From the NCBI GenBank assembly GCA_905199285.1, contig CAJKFZ010000194.1, positions 1-5,251 on the forward strand: a stretch of DNA of 5,251 nt, in the 5' to 3' direction. Source of the stretch: an uncultured Ruminococcus sp. (lineage in GTDB: Bacteria > Bacillota > Clostridia > Oscillospirales > Ruminococcaceae). Of the stretch, positions 1-5,251 are shown in pieces (the first letter of the stretch is position 1; the number at the start of each line of letters is the position of its first letter). The notes under the pieces are model-generated. The model saw only the letters and a list, made by a program, of their open reading frames with translations, made no database searches and was not told the DNA's origin. The position numbers and the translations under genes are program-made.

Positions 1-10
1 AGAAAAAGTA

Positions 11-16
11 TATAAT
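11..16 (+). promoter_or_regulatory. Probable -10 box of the asnB promoter
   Basis: TATAAT is a perfect match to the sigma-A -10 consensus and lies 35 bases before the asnB start codon, leaving room for a short leader carrying the ribosome binding site. The matching -35 box would fall before the first base of the window, so the promoter is only half visible. An AT-rich chance match is possible. Confidence 0.4.
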
Positions 17-35
17 GCGGAATTGATATTAAACC

Positions 36-40
36 GGAGG
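36..40 (+). promoter_or_regulatory. Ribosome binding site of asnB
   Basis: GGAGG lies 11 bases before the ATG at 52. It fixes that start, which also gives the Met-Cys N-terminus required by this enzyme family. Confidence 0.8.
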
Positions 41-51
41 TATTCTTTAAT

Positions 52-1923
52 ATGTGCGGAATCGTTGGTTTCACAAATAATATTGACAATTCTAATAAGG
101 TCATTGATGATATGATGGATAGGATCAGACATCGTGGTCCGGATGCAGAGGGAAAATATGTCGACAGCTCGGTCGCTCTCGGTCACAGACGTCTGAGCAT
201 TATCGATGTAAGCTCGCAGGGTGATCAACCTATTTTTAACGAGGACAGTTCACTTGTTATCGTTTTCAACGGTGAGATATATAACTATCAAGAAATACGA
301 AAAAAACTCGTCGATGCAGGACATAAATTTTCAACCAATACCGATACTGAGGTTCTTATCCACGGCTACGAGCAATACGGAGAAAAGCTTCTTAATATGC
401 TCCGTGGTATGTTCTCGTTCGTGATATGGGATAAGAATAAAAAGGAACTCTTCGGCGCAAGAGATTTCTTCGGTATAAAGCCGATGTATTACGCTTTGAT
501 GAACAAAACTTTTATGTTTGGTTCGGAAATAAAGAGCTTCCTCGCTCATCCCGAGTTTAAAAAGGAACTGAATACAGCCGCTTTAGAAAATTATTTAACG
601 TTTCAGTATTCCCCTTCCAACGAGACTTTTTTCAAAAACGTATACAAGCTTCCTCCGGCTCATTATTTCAGATACAGTGACGGCAAACTGGAAATAAAAC
701 GCTACTGGGACGTGAATTTCTGCGCCGATAAGAACGTTTCTCTTGATGAATGGGTAAACAGAATTTCCGATACGTTCCGCAATTCCGTTGAAGCTCATAA
801 AATCGCTGATGTAGAAGTCGGCTCGTTCCTTTCAAGCGGCGTTGATTCAAGCTACGTTGCCGCTGTTGCAGACGTTGACAAAACATTCACGGTCGGTTTC
901 GGAAAGGACGAAAAATACAACGAGATAGGCTGGGCAAAAAGATTTTCCAGCGCTATCGGAAAGGAAAATACAAGCAAAGTCATCTCTCCGGAAGATTACT
1001 GGGGCAGCATTCCTATGATACAATATCACATGGATGAGCCTCTTGCCGATCCCTCTGCTGTTGCACTTTATTTTGTGTGCAATATCGCTTCGGAAAAGCT
1101 CAAGGTCGTTCTTTCCGGCGAGGGAGCGGACGAGATTTTCGGCGGATATAACGTTTACAGCGATCCCGACGGCACTGTGTATGATAAGCTCCCGAAGCCG
1201 ATAAAACGTGGAATAGGCAATATTGCTTCCAAGCTTCCGGCAAAGCGGGGAGTAAATTTCTTCGTCCGCAAAGGAAAGGATGTTGAGGAACGCTTTATCG
1301 GAAACGCTTATATGTTCACTCCGGAACAGCGTAAATCTATACTCAGAATCAGGACGAACGCTCCTGATCCGACAGCTCTTACCAAACCGTTTTACAATAA
1401 TGTCAAGGGTATGGATGATGTCACTAAAATGCAGTATCTCGACCTTCATATGTGGATGGCAGGCGATATTCTCCTTAAAGCCGATAAAATGAGTATGGCT
1501 AATTCGCTTGAACTCCGTGTGCCATTCCTCGATAAAGAGATCATGGCTCTGGCTGAGAAGATCCCGACCGAATACAGAGTTACTCATAAAAATAAAACGG
1601 ACGAGACTAAATATATAACCAAATATGCGATGCGCCTTGCCGCTAAAAAAGATACTCCCGAACAGACCGCTAAAACTGCTGCAAAAAAGAAGCTCGGCTT
1701 CCCTGTTCCGATAAGAGTATGGCTTAAAGAGGAAAAATATTATAACATTGTCCGGAATGCTTTTGAAAGCGAAAACTCGAAGAAATTCTTCAATACTGCT
1801 CCGCTTATACGGCTTCTCGACGATCATCGTGACGGAAAAGCCGATAATAGCAGAAAAATCTGGACTATATATATCTTCCTTGTATGGTATAAGGTCTATT
1901 TTGAAAATAACGGTAGTTATTAA
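52..1923 (+). CDS. asnB: Asparagine synthetase (glutamine-hydrolysing)
   Basis: Cytosolic enzyme converting aspartate, glutamine and ATP to asparagine, glutamate, AMP and pyrophosphate. The N-terminal class II glutaminase domain (about residues 1-200) starts MCGIVGF, so Cys2 becomes the N-terminal nucleophile once Met is removed. It also has RHRGPD (26-31), GHRRLS (44-49), FNGEIYN (72-78) and Asp98, the residues that hold glutamine. The synthetase domain (about 230 onward) carries the ATP pyrophosphatase loop SSGVDSS (261-267), where many homologues have SGGxDSS; SGEGADEIFGGY (355-366); and KADKMSMANSLELRVPFLD (476-494). Its 623 residues exceed the 554 of E. coli AsnB and fit the longer Firmicutes AsnB/AsnO type. 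The gene ends in tandem TAA TAG. The start is fixed by the SD at 36-40 and the catalytic Cys. AsnB-like amidotransferases also occur in polysaccharide clusters, but nothing here suggests that role. Confidence 0.96.
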   Translation: MCGIVGFTNNIDNSNKVIDDMMDRIRHRGPDAEGKYVDSSVALGHRRLSIIDVSSQGDQPIFNEDSSLVIVFNGEIYNYQEIRKKLVDAGHKFSTNTDTEVLIHGYEQYGEKLLNMLRGMFSFVIWDKNKKELFGARDFFGIKPMYYALMNKTFMFGSEIKSFLAHPEFKKELNTAALENYLTFQYSPSNETFFKNVYKLPPAHYFRYSDGKLEIKRYWDVNFCADKNVSLDEWVNRISDTFRNSVEAHKIADVEVGSFLSSGVDSSYVAAVADVDKTFTVGFGKDEKYNEIGWAKRFSSAIGKENTSKVISPEDYWGSIPMIQYHMDEPLADPSAVALYFVCNIASEKLKVVLSGEGADEIFGGYNVYSDPDGTVYDKLPKPIKRGIGNIASKLPAKRGVNFFVRKGKDVEERFIGNAYMFTPEQRKSILRIRTNAPDPTALTKPFYNNVKGMDDVTKMQYLDLHMWMAGDILLKADKMSMANSLELRVPFLDKEIMALAEKIPTEYRVTHKNKTDETKYITKYAMRLAAKKDTPEQTAKTAAKKKLGFPVPIRVWLKEEKYYNIVRNAFESENSKKFFNTAPLIRLLDDHRDGKADNSRKIWTIYIFLVWYKVYFENNGSY

Positions 1924-1949
1924 TAGATCAATTTTTACTTTCCGCTTTA

Positions 1950-1972
1950 TTCAGGGGACGCTGTCCCCTGAA
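1950..1972. repeat. GC-rich hairpin 1 of intergenic palindromic element
   Basis: Ten-base-pair perfect inverted repeat: TTCAGGGGAC and GTCCCCTGAA around a GCT loop. It lies 26 bases after the asnB stop. No run of T follows on either strand, so it is not a standard intrinsic terminator, although it could stabilise the asnB 3' end. A second CCCCTG copy at 1974-1979 could compete for the same left arm. Its G/C content stands out from the AT-rich surroundings. Confidence 0.75.
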
Positions 1973-1979
1973 CCCCCTG

Positions 1980-2003
1980 CCAAAGGGTGAATCCACCCTT
2001 TGG
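1980..2003. repeat. Hairpin 2 of intergenic palindromic element
   Basis: Ten-base-pair perfect inverted repeat: CCAAAGGGTG (1980-1989) and CACCCTTTGG (1994-2003) around the loop AATC. It begins eight bases after hairpin 1 ends. No T-run follows. Hairpins 1 and 2 together look like a dispersed extragenic palindrome unit of the kind common in Ruminococcus-like genomes. That identity is inferred and could not be searched here. Confidence 0.75.
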
Positions 2004-2014
2004 AAACCCAATAT

Positions 2015-2067
2015 TAATCTATACAAATCCCCTTAAAGGAGATTTGTATAGATTAGGGCGATTGCCC
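2015..2067. repeat. Long AT-rich hairpin 3 plus small GGGC/GCCC hairpin
   Basis: TAATCTATACAAATC (2015-2029) pairs perfectly over 15 bp with its complement at 2041-2055. Beyond one C/A mismatch, CCT pairs with AGG around a TAA loop, so nearly the whole 41 bases fold back. GGGC-gatt-GCCC follows directly at 2056-2067. No T-run follows. An SD-like AAAGGAG at 2035-2041 sits in the tip of the long hairpin but has no start codon at a suitable distance. This may be a separate palindromic unit inserted beside hairpins 1 and 2, or part of the same composite element. Confidence 0.75.
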
Positions 2068-2135
2068 ATAAGATGATACAGCATGGCGAGTATCAAGGGA
2101 AAAACGTTCTCTGGATAACGCAAAAAGTAAAAATG

Positions 2136-2157
2136 ATTTATTGAGAATAAATGGAGG
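2136..2157 (+). promoter_or_regulatory. Ribosome binding site of pyrB with adjoining weak hairpin
   Basis: GGAGG (2153-2157) lies 11 bases before the ATG at 2169 and fixes that start. Directly before it, ATTTATT (2136-2142) and AATAAAT (2146-2152) form a 7-bp all-A/T inverted repeat. It is too weak to block translation by itself and may be chance. No clear sigma-A promoter was found between 1924 and 2168, so pyrB may depend on transcription from upstream or on a non-consensus promoter. Confidence 0.6.
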
Positions 2158-2168
2158 TATAAATTATT

Positions 2169-3251
2169 ATGCAGTCACAGTATCAGCATCTTATTGATTT
2201 AAGCGATTACCCGGTATCTTGGTGGACTAAGATAATCGAGCTGGGGGAAAAGATCAAAAATGATCCTTCAAAATTCGCACACGCCTGCGATGGAAAGGTT
2301 ATGGCAACTCTTTTCTACGAGCCTTCTACACGAACCCAGATGTCGTTCCAGACGGCTATGATAAGACTTGGAGGTCAGATAATCGGTTTCGATAATCCGG
2401 CAAATTCTTCCGTTTCAAAGGGCGAAACGATTAAGGATACGACCAAGATCGTAAGCAGCTATGCGGATGTGCTTGTTATACGTCATCCGGTCGCCGGAGC
2501 GGCTAAAGCGGCTTCACTTACTGCGGATTGCTCTGTCATTAATGCCGGAGACGGCGGTCATCTCCACCCTACTCAGACTCTTACCGATCTTCTTACTCTG
2601 AAAATTGAGAAGAAAACTCTCTCCGACCTTACAATTGGTATGTGCGGCGACCTTATAAACGGCAGAACCGTTCATTCGCTCTGCAAGGCGCTTAGCATGT
2701 TCAAAAATAACAAATTCGTGTTTATTTCCACTCCGGAATTAAGAATGCCAGCTTACATAAAAGATATTATAAAGGCGAACGGAAGCACTTTTGAAGAAGT
2801 TGATACTCTTGAAGAGGCTATTTCCCGACTTGATGTGCTTTATATGACTCGTATTCAGCAGGAACGTTTTTCCAGTCCTGAAGAATACCTTGCTCAGAAA
2901 AACACTTATGTTCTCGACAGACAGAAAATGCAGCTTGCCAAAAGAGACATGATCGTTATGCATCCTCTTCCAAGAGTTGACGAGATAACCGTTGAGGTTG
3001 ACGACGACTCCCGAGCAATGTATTTCACTCAGGCAAAATACGGCGTTTTCGCAAGAATGGCTCTTATCCTCACGATTCTTTCCGAGCAGAAAGCTTCTGA
3101 AACATTGAAGGGAAAAGTTTATGCCGGAGTTCGCTGCGATAATCCGAGATGTATCACAAACCATGAAGAATATCTCCCCAAAAGTTTCCGGGCAAGCGGA
3201 GATGAAACGCTTCTTGAATGCGAATACTGTGATGAAAGAAAACTTATATAA
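2169..3251 (+). CDS. pyrB: Aspartate carbamoyltransferase with C-terminal PyrI-like zinc domain
   Basis: Cytosolic enzyme of de novo pyrimidine synthesis: carbamoyl phosphate plus aspartate gives carbamoyl aspartate and phosphate. Carbamoyl-phosphate-site motifs are present in order: STRTQMSF (53-60), SVSKGET (81-87, with the catalytic loop Lys84), RHP (105-107), HPTQ (133-136) and GDLINGRTVHS (160-170). The aspartate site is LYMTRIQ (224-230, Arg228 and Gln230) and HPLPRVDEI (265-273). STRTQ replaces the E. coli STRTR, at a position that is not invariant. The catalytic part ends near residue 310, matching the 311-residue E. coli PyrB. The extra 50 residues carry Cys323, Cys328, Cys351 and Cys354 (C-x4-C-x22-C-x2-C), starting CDNPRCITNHEE, very like the zinc domain of PyrI. 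The roughly 100-residue PyrI nucleotide-binding domain is missing, and no pyrI follows. The enzyme is therefore probably not feedback-regulated through PyrI. The catalytic assignment is firm; the role of the tail is inferred. Confidence 0.95.
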   Translation: MQSQYQHLIDLSDYPVSWWTKIIELGEKIKNDPSKFAHACDGKVMATLFYEPSTRTQMSFQTAMIRLGGQIIGFDNPANSSVSKGETIKDTTKIVSSYADVLVIRHPVAGAAKAASLTADCSVINAGDGGHLHPTQTLTDLLTLKIEKKTLSDLTIGMCGDLINGRTVHSLCKALSMFKNNKFVFISTPELRMPAYIKDIIKANGSTFEEVDTLEEAISRLDVLYMTRIQQERFSSPEEYLAQKNTYVLDRQKMQLAKRDMIVMHPLPRVDEITVEVDDDSRAMYFTQAKYGVFARMALILTILSEQKASETLKGKVYAGVRCDNPRCITNHEEYLPKSFRASGDETLLECEYCDERKLI

Positions 3252-3265
3252 ATATTAGATCAAAA

Positions 3266-3302
3266 TCGGTTTATGAAATTTTTCATAAACCGAATTTTTT
3301 TT
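3266..3302 (+). terminator. Intrinsic terminator after pyrB
   Basis: Perfect 13-bp inverted repeat TCGGTTTATGAAA (3266-3278) and TTTCATAAACCGA (3281-3293), with the innermost pairs probably open to make the loop, followed by eight T (3295-3302). It starts 14 bases after the pyrB stop and separates pyrB from the regulator operon. A run of four A before the stem suggests weaker activity in the other direction as well. Confidence 0.9.
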
Positions 3303-3312
3303 GCAAAAGTAC

Positions 3313-3341
3313 TTGACAAATTTGTTATAACTGTATATACT
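3313..3341 (+). promoter_or_regulatory. Strong sigma-A promoter of the gntR-ABC operon
   Basis: TTGACA (3313-3318) is a perfect -35 box. The ideal 17-base spacer leads to TATACT (3336-3341), one base from the TATAAT consensus. Transcription would start about 3348-3350, inside the palindrome. A promoter this strong directly after a terminator fits an operon that is normally held off by a repressor. Confidence 0.88.
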
Positions 3342-3357
3342 GTATATATACAGTATA
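3336..3357 (+). promoter_or_regulatory. Probable operator: 22-bp perfect palindrome over the -10 box
   Basis: The half-site TATACTGTATA (3336-3346) is followed immediately by its exact complement (3347-3357). The palindrome begins at the first base of the -10 box and covers the likely transcription start, so a dimer bound here would exclude RNA polymerase. ACTGTATATA also occurs as two direct copies nine bases apart (3330-3339 and 3339-3348), which might offer a second, overlapping site. GntR-family repressors bind such inverted repeats as dimers, and the adjacent regulator gene is the obvious candidate. Alternating T/A sequence makes some symmetry easy by chance, but the internal ACTG/CAGT pair argues against that. 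Confidence 0.75.
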
Positions 3358-3360
3358 CAA

Positions 3361-3368
3361 GAGGAGGG
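3361..3368 (+). promoter_or_regulatory. Strong ribosome binding site before the GntR gene
   Basis: GAGGAGGG contains a full GGAGG core (3363-3367). The core is 6 bases from the TTG at 3374 but 16 from the TTG at 3384 that opens the long frame. Other genes in the window use spacings of 8 to 11. The spacing therefore favours a start whose frame is interrupted (see the entry at 3374-3416). Confidence 0.75.
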
Positions 3369-3373
3369 AAAAA

Positions 3374-3416
3374 TTGAATATTTTTGTTTATAACAAATGA
3401 GGATCGCCGATTTACT
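3374..3416 (+). other. Remnant of an alternative, better-placed GntR N-terminus in another frame
   Basis: From TTG 3374 the frame reads LNIFVYNK, then TGA (3398-3400), then GSPIYS. As I recall the family, YtrA-type regulators commonly begin MNI-I/F-x-x-N-x-S-x-x-PIY-x-QI, so this matches residue by residue, with the stop standing where Ser is usual (TCA to TGA is one change). The long frame takes over right after PIY with QIKNLIISGEL. Relative to the usual spacing, about 14 bases appear lost there, which accounts for the frame change. This suggests a recently damaged or remodelled N-terminus. A sequencing error would have to explain two separate lesions. Confidence 0.5.
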
Positions 3417-3728
3417 CAGATAAAAAATCTGATAATAAGCGGCGAACTGCATGAAAATGAACCTCTGCCGTCTATCCGTAATCTTGCGAAAGACCTTCGG
3501 ATAAGCGTGGTAACCACGAAACGTGCTTACGATGAGCTTGAAAAGGAAGGCTTTATTTACACCCTTCCGGCGAAGGGATGTTTCGTTGCTCCGAAAAATA
3601 CGGAGCTGCTTCGTGAGGAAAATCTGAAAAAAATCGAAGAATATCTTTTGCAGATTCAGAAACTGGCTAAATCCTGCAATCTCAGCAAAAGCGATATCAT
3701 CGAAATGCTTGAAATTCTTGATGAATAG
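3384..3728 (+). CDS. GntR-family (YtrA-type) transcriptional repressor, N-terminus uncertain
   Basis: Small DNA-binding repressor expected to control its own operon. Residues 13-70 form the GntR winged helix: ISGEL (18-22), LPSIRNLAKDLRIS (28-41), TTKRAYDELEKEGFIY (44-59) and the wing PAKGCFV (62-68), where the more usual form is xGKGxFV. The remaining 45 or so residues are a helical, Glu/Lys-rich dimerisation tail, with none of the large effector domains of FadR or HutC types; this defines the YtrA subfamily. At 114 residues from TTG 3384 it lacks about eight residues of the usual N-terminus, including most of the PIYxQI segment of helix 1. The start is 16 bases from the SD core, and an in-frame TGA at 3375-3377 prevents extension. 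It may be functional but shortened, translated by a +1 shift at TGA 3398, or a young pseudogene. The intact remainder argues for recent or mild change. The ABC ATPase gene follows after 11 bases. Confidence 0.82.
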   Translation: MFITNEDRRFTQIKNLIISGELHENEPLPSIRNLAKDLRISVVTTKRAYDELEKEGFIYTLPAKGCFVAPKNTELLREENLKKIEEYLLQIQKLAKSCNLSKSDIIEMLEILDE

Positions 3729-3739
3729 GAGATCAAATT

Positions 3740-4573
3740 ATGAATGCAATTGAAATTAAAAATCTGACAAAAAAATTTAAGGGATTTGCTCTTGATAACG
3801 TCTCAATAAGTCTCCCTACCGGCTGTATCATGGGACTTATCGGCGAAAACGGCGCAGGAAAAAGTACCGTTATAAAGTCGATTCTCGGTATCATTCATCC
3901 CGATGGCGGAGAAATAAACATATTCGGAAAAGAACCGACTGCCGAAATGAAAAACGATATCGGAGTTGTTCTGGATGAGATCGGAATTCCGATGCAGTTC
4001 AATATAAAAAATGTTGATTCAATAATGAAAAATGTCTTTACTAACTGGAACAGCGATGTATTTTACGATTACATCAAAAAATTTAACCTTCCTGATAAAA
4101 AGGCATTTAAAACCTTTTCCAAGGGAATGAAAATGAAACTGGGAATCGCAGTTGCACTTTCCCATGATGCAAAACTTCTTATACTTGATGAACCGACAAG
4201 CGGTCTTGACCCACTGGTTAGAGATGAGATAATCGACATTTTCAACGATTTTACCCGGAATGAAACTCACTCTATACTTATTTCCTCGCATATCGTAAGC
4301 GACCTTGAAAAAATCTGCGACTATATTACTTTCATCCACAACGGAAAAATCACTCTTTGTGAAGAAAAGGACATTCTTCTTGAAAAATATGGCTTCATAA
4401 ATACAAGCGAAGAGGTTCTTGCCGGACTTGACAAGTCTGCGGTCAAGGGTAAAAAGTCGCATAAGTTCGGTACAGAAGCCGTTATCGTAAGGGACAAAGT
4501 TCCGTCAAGTTTTGATGTGAAGCCTGTAACGATCGAAGAATTATTTGTTTATATGTCAAAGGAGGAGAAGTAA
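3740..4573 (+). CDS. ABC transporter ATP-binding protein (YtrB/BcrA type)
   Basis: Cytosolic ATPase that should pair with the membrane protein encoded directly downstream. Walker A is GENGAGKST (35-43). The signature is FSKGM (126-130), replacing the canonical LSGGQ but usual in this exporter group. Walker B is LLILDE (146-151), the D-loop SGLDP (154-158), and the switch His184 lies in ISSHIVSDLE. About 70 residues after the nucleotide-binding fold form a C-terminal extension common in 270-300-residue ATPases of this type. All catalytic positions are intact. AGGAG (3727-3731) overlaps the regulator's stop codon and lies eight bases before ATG 3740, indicating coupled expression. Homologues beside YtrA-type regulators are linked to response to cell-envelope antibiotics in Bacillus subtilis. 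Applying that role here is inference; the cargo cannot be read from the sequence. Confidence 0.95.
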   Translation: MNAIEIKNLTKKFKGFALDNVSISLPTGCIMGLIGENGAGKSTVIKSILGIIHPDGGEINIFGKEPTAEMKNDIGVVLDEIGIPMQFNIKNVDSIMKNVFTNWNSDVFYDYIKKFNLPDKKAFKTFSKGMKMKLGIAVALSHDAKLLILDEPTSGLDPLVRDEIIDIFNDFTRNETHSILISSHIVSDLEKICDYITFIHNGKITLCEEKDILLEKYGFINTSEEVLAGLDKSAVKGKKSHKFGTEAVIVRDKVPSSFDVKPVTIEELFVYMSKEEK

Positions 4574-4574
4574 A

Positions 4575-5207
4575 ATGAAAGGACTTCTTATTAAAGAATT
4601 TATCATGTTCATGAAAAATTGTATCGCTCCGATAATATTTCTTATTTTTATTATGTTCGCCGGAATAATGGGACAATCTCAGATGATCGTGTTTGCTCCG
4701 GTTTTTATATCAATAATTCCGTCAAGCTATATGACTTTTGATGAAACAAGCAGATGGGATATTTATTCCTTGATAATTCCAGCAAAAAGAAGCAATATTG
4801 TTTCATCGAAATATATTTTTACGCTGATATTGATTTCAATTTCGATTATTCTCGCTGCTCTTTCAGGTTTTATAGGCTTGAATATCGACAAAGAAAACGA
4901 ATTTGTATGGTCATCGTTTTTATCACTTATCGAAGCATTAATCATCGTAGGATTAATCTTTCCTATGGTAATTCTTCCATTCAACTTTAAACTCGGAACA
5001 GCAAAAGCCAGAATTGCAACAATGATTTTTGCCGGATTCATTGGTGGTTCTGCTGCCATATTTGCAAACAGTGAGGAGTTAAATTTAGCATTGATCTTTT
5101 CGGATATGAGCGGTCTGGTAAAAATAATCATAGCTGCTGCCGTAGCTATGTTATTCCTGATATCGTGGGGATTATCCATATTATTTTACAACAAAAGAGA
5201 ATTTTGA
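4575..5207 (+). CDS. ABC-2-type transporter membrane protein
   Basis: Integral membrane partner of the preceding ATPase, 210 residues. Six hydrophobic segments lie at roughly 17-33, 36-52, 80-102, 113-137, 145-165 and 181-204, after a short basic N-terminus MKGLLIKEF. Between segments 2 and 3, FDETSRWDIYSLIIPAKR (55-72) then VSSKY (76-80) matches the DExSxWDxYxLxxPxxR pattern of the ABC-2 permease group with small six-helix subunits. This loop probably contacts the ATPase. The start at ATG 4575 is chosen because GGAGG (4561-4565) lies nine bases upstream and the ATPase stop is one base away. An in-frame ATG at 4545 would add ten charged residues inside the ATPase gene and lacks its own SD. 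The gene ends in tandem TGA TAA. With a single permease gene, a homodimer is likely. The substrate is unknown. Confidence 0.9.
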   Translation: MKGLLIKEFIMFMKNCIAPIIFLIFIMFAGIMGQSQMIVFAPVFISIIPSSYMTFDETSRWDIYSLIIPAKRSNIVSSKYIFTLILISISIILAALSGFIGLNIDKENEFVWSSFLSLIEALIIVGLIFPMVILPFNFKLGTAKARIATMIFAGFIGGSAAIFANSEELNLALIFSDMSGLVKIIIAAAVAMLFLISWGLSILFYNKREF

Positions 5208-5213
5208 TAATAA

Positions 5214-5247
5214 AAAGGAGCTGTAATAAAACAGCTCCTTTAAATTT
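5214..5247 (+). terminator. Intrinsic terminator after the ABC operon
   Basis: Eleven-base-pair perfect stem AAAGGAGCTGT (5214-5224) and ACAGCTCCTTT (5231-5241) with a six-base loop, starting six bases after the permease stop. The following T tract is interrupted (TTTAAATTT), so efficiency on the + strand may be moderate. On the other strand the stem is followed by TTATTATC and could serve a convergent gene. Confidence 0.75.
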
Positions 5248-5251
5248 AATT

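Noticed and set aside
847..1827. Long open frame on the - strand (326 codons) inside asnB
   Set aside because: It lies wholly opposite a strongly conserved asnB, has no recognisable domain and no ribosome binding site. It is a shadow of the coding bias on the other strand.
1950..2003. Hairpins 1 and 2 as the asnB transcription terminator
   Set aside because: The stems are strong, but neither is followed by a run of T on either strand, unlike the clear terminator at 3266-3302.
2083..2118. Possible 11-codon leader peptide MASIKGKTFSG ending at TAA, 50 bases before pyrB
   Set aside because: There is no ribosome binding site before it, no U-rich attenuator after it, and its codons show no pyrimidine-sensing logic like that of E. 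coli pyrL.
2105..2120. PyrR-binding-loop-like TCCAGAGAA on the - strand within a CGTT/AACG inverted repeat upstream of pyrB
   Set aside because: PyrR attenuation sites act in the mRNA of the pyr gene, but this match is on the antisense strand. No terminator/antiterminator pair is visible before pyrB, so it is probably chance.
3374..3416. Reassigned TGA codon (non-standard genetic code) as an explanation for the GntR frame
   Set aside because: Tryptophan is encoded by TGG throughout asnB and pyrB, and the permease ends at TGA. Reading through TGA 3398 would also still leave the frame out of register with the rest of the protein.
4545..4574. Earlier in-frame ATG adding ten residues to the membrane protein
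   Set aside because: It overlaps the end of the ATPase gene and lacks an SD. The ATG at 4575 has GGAGG nine bases upstream and gives a typical N-terminus for the family.

Overview
The window looks like ordinary chromosome from a moderately AT-rich Gram-positive anaerobe of the class Clostridia, most likely a Ruminococcus/Oscillospiraceae-type gut bacterium. This is inferred from strong GGAGG ribosome binding sites, the style of the encoded proteins (a 623-residue AsnB, a YtrA-type GntR regulator and a BcrA/YtrB-type ABC ATPase), and a GC-rich palindromic intergenic element. I cannot confirm the taxon without a search. All genes found lie on the + strand.

Layout: (1) asnB, glutamine-hydrolysing asparagine synthetase (52-1923), follows a consensus -10 box cut off by the window edge. 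(2) A 245-base gap (1924-2168) is packed with back-to-back hairpins (1950-2067) that resemble a dispersed intergenic repeat more than a terminator. (3) An aspartate carbamoyltransferase gene (2169-3251) encodes a full catalytic chain with a four-cysteine zinc domain at its C-terminus. That tail resembles the zinc domain of the separate regulatory subunit PyrI, but the allosteric domain is absent. The gene ends at a textbook intrinsic terminator (3266-3302). (4) A separate transcription unit runs from a near-perfect sigma-A promoter (3313-3341), whose -10 box lies inside a 22-bp perfect palindrome. It encodes a GntR/YtrA-type repressor (3384-3728), an ABC ATPase (3740-4573) and an ABC-2-type membrane protein (4575-5207), and closes with a hairpin terminator (5214-5247).

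The first two genes draw on the same substrate: AsnB and aspartate carbamoyltransferase both consume aspartate, one for asparagine and one for pyrimidines. The last three form a compact operon with gaps of 11 and 1 nt. Its architecture matches YtrA-controlled ABC exporters, in which the repressor shuts off its own operon until an envelope-related signal arrives; the signal and cargo here are unknown.

The two most unusual points are the truncated PyrI-like zinc tail fused to PyrB, and the broken-looking 5' end of the GntR gene. There the best-placed start codon opens a frame reading like the family's N-terminus, but it meets a TGA after eight codons and is out of frame with the rest of the gene. 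No convincing new defence or mobile system is present.
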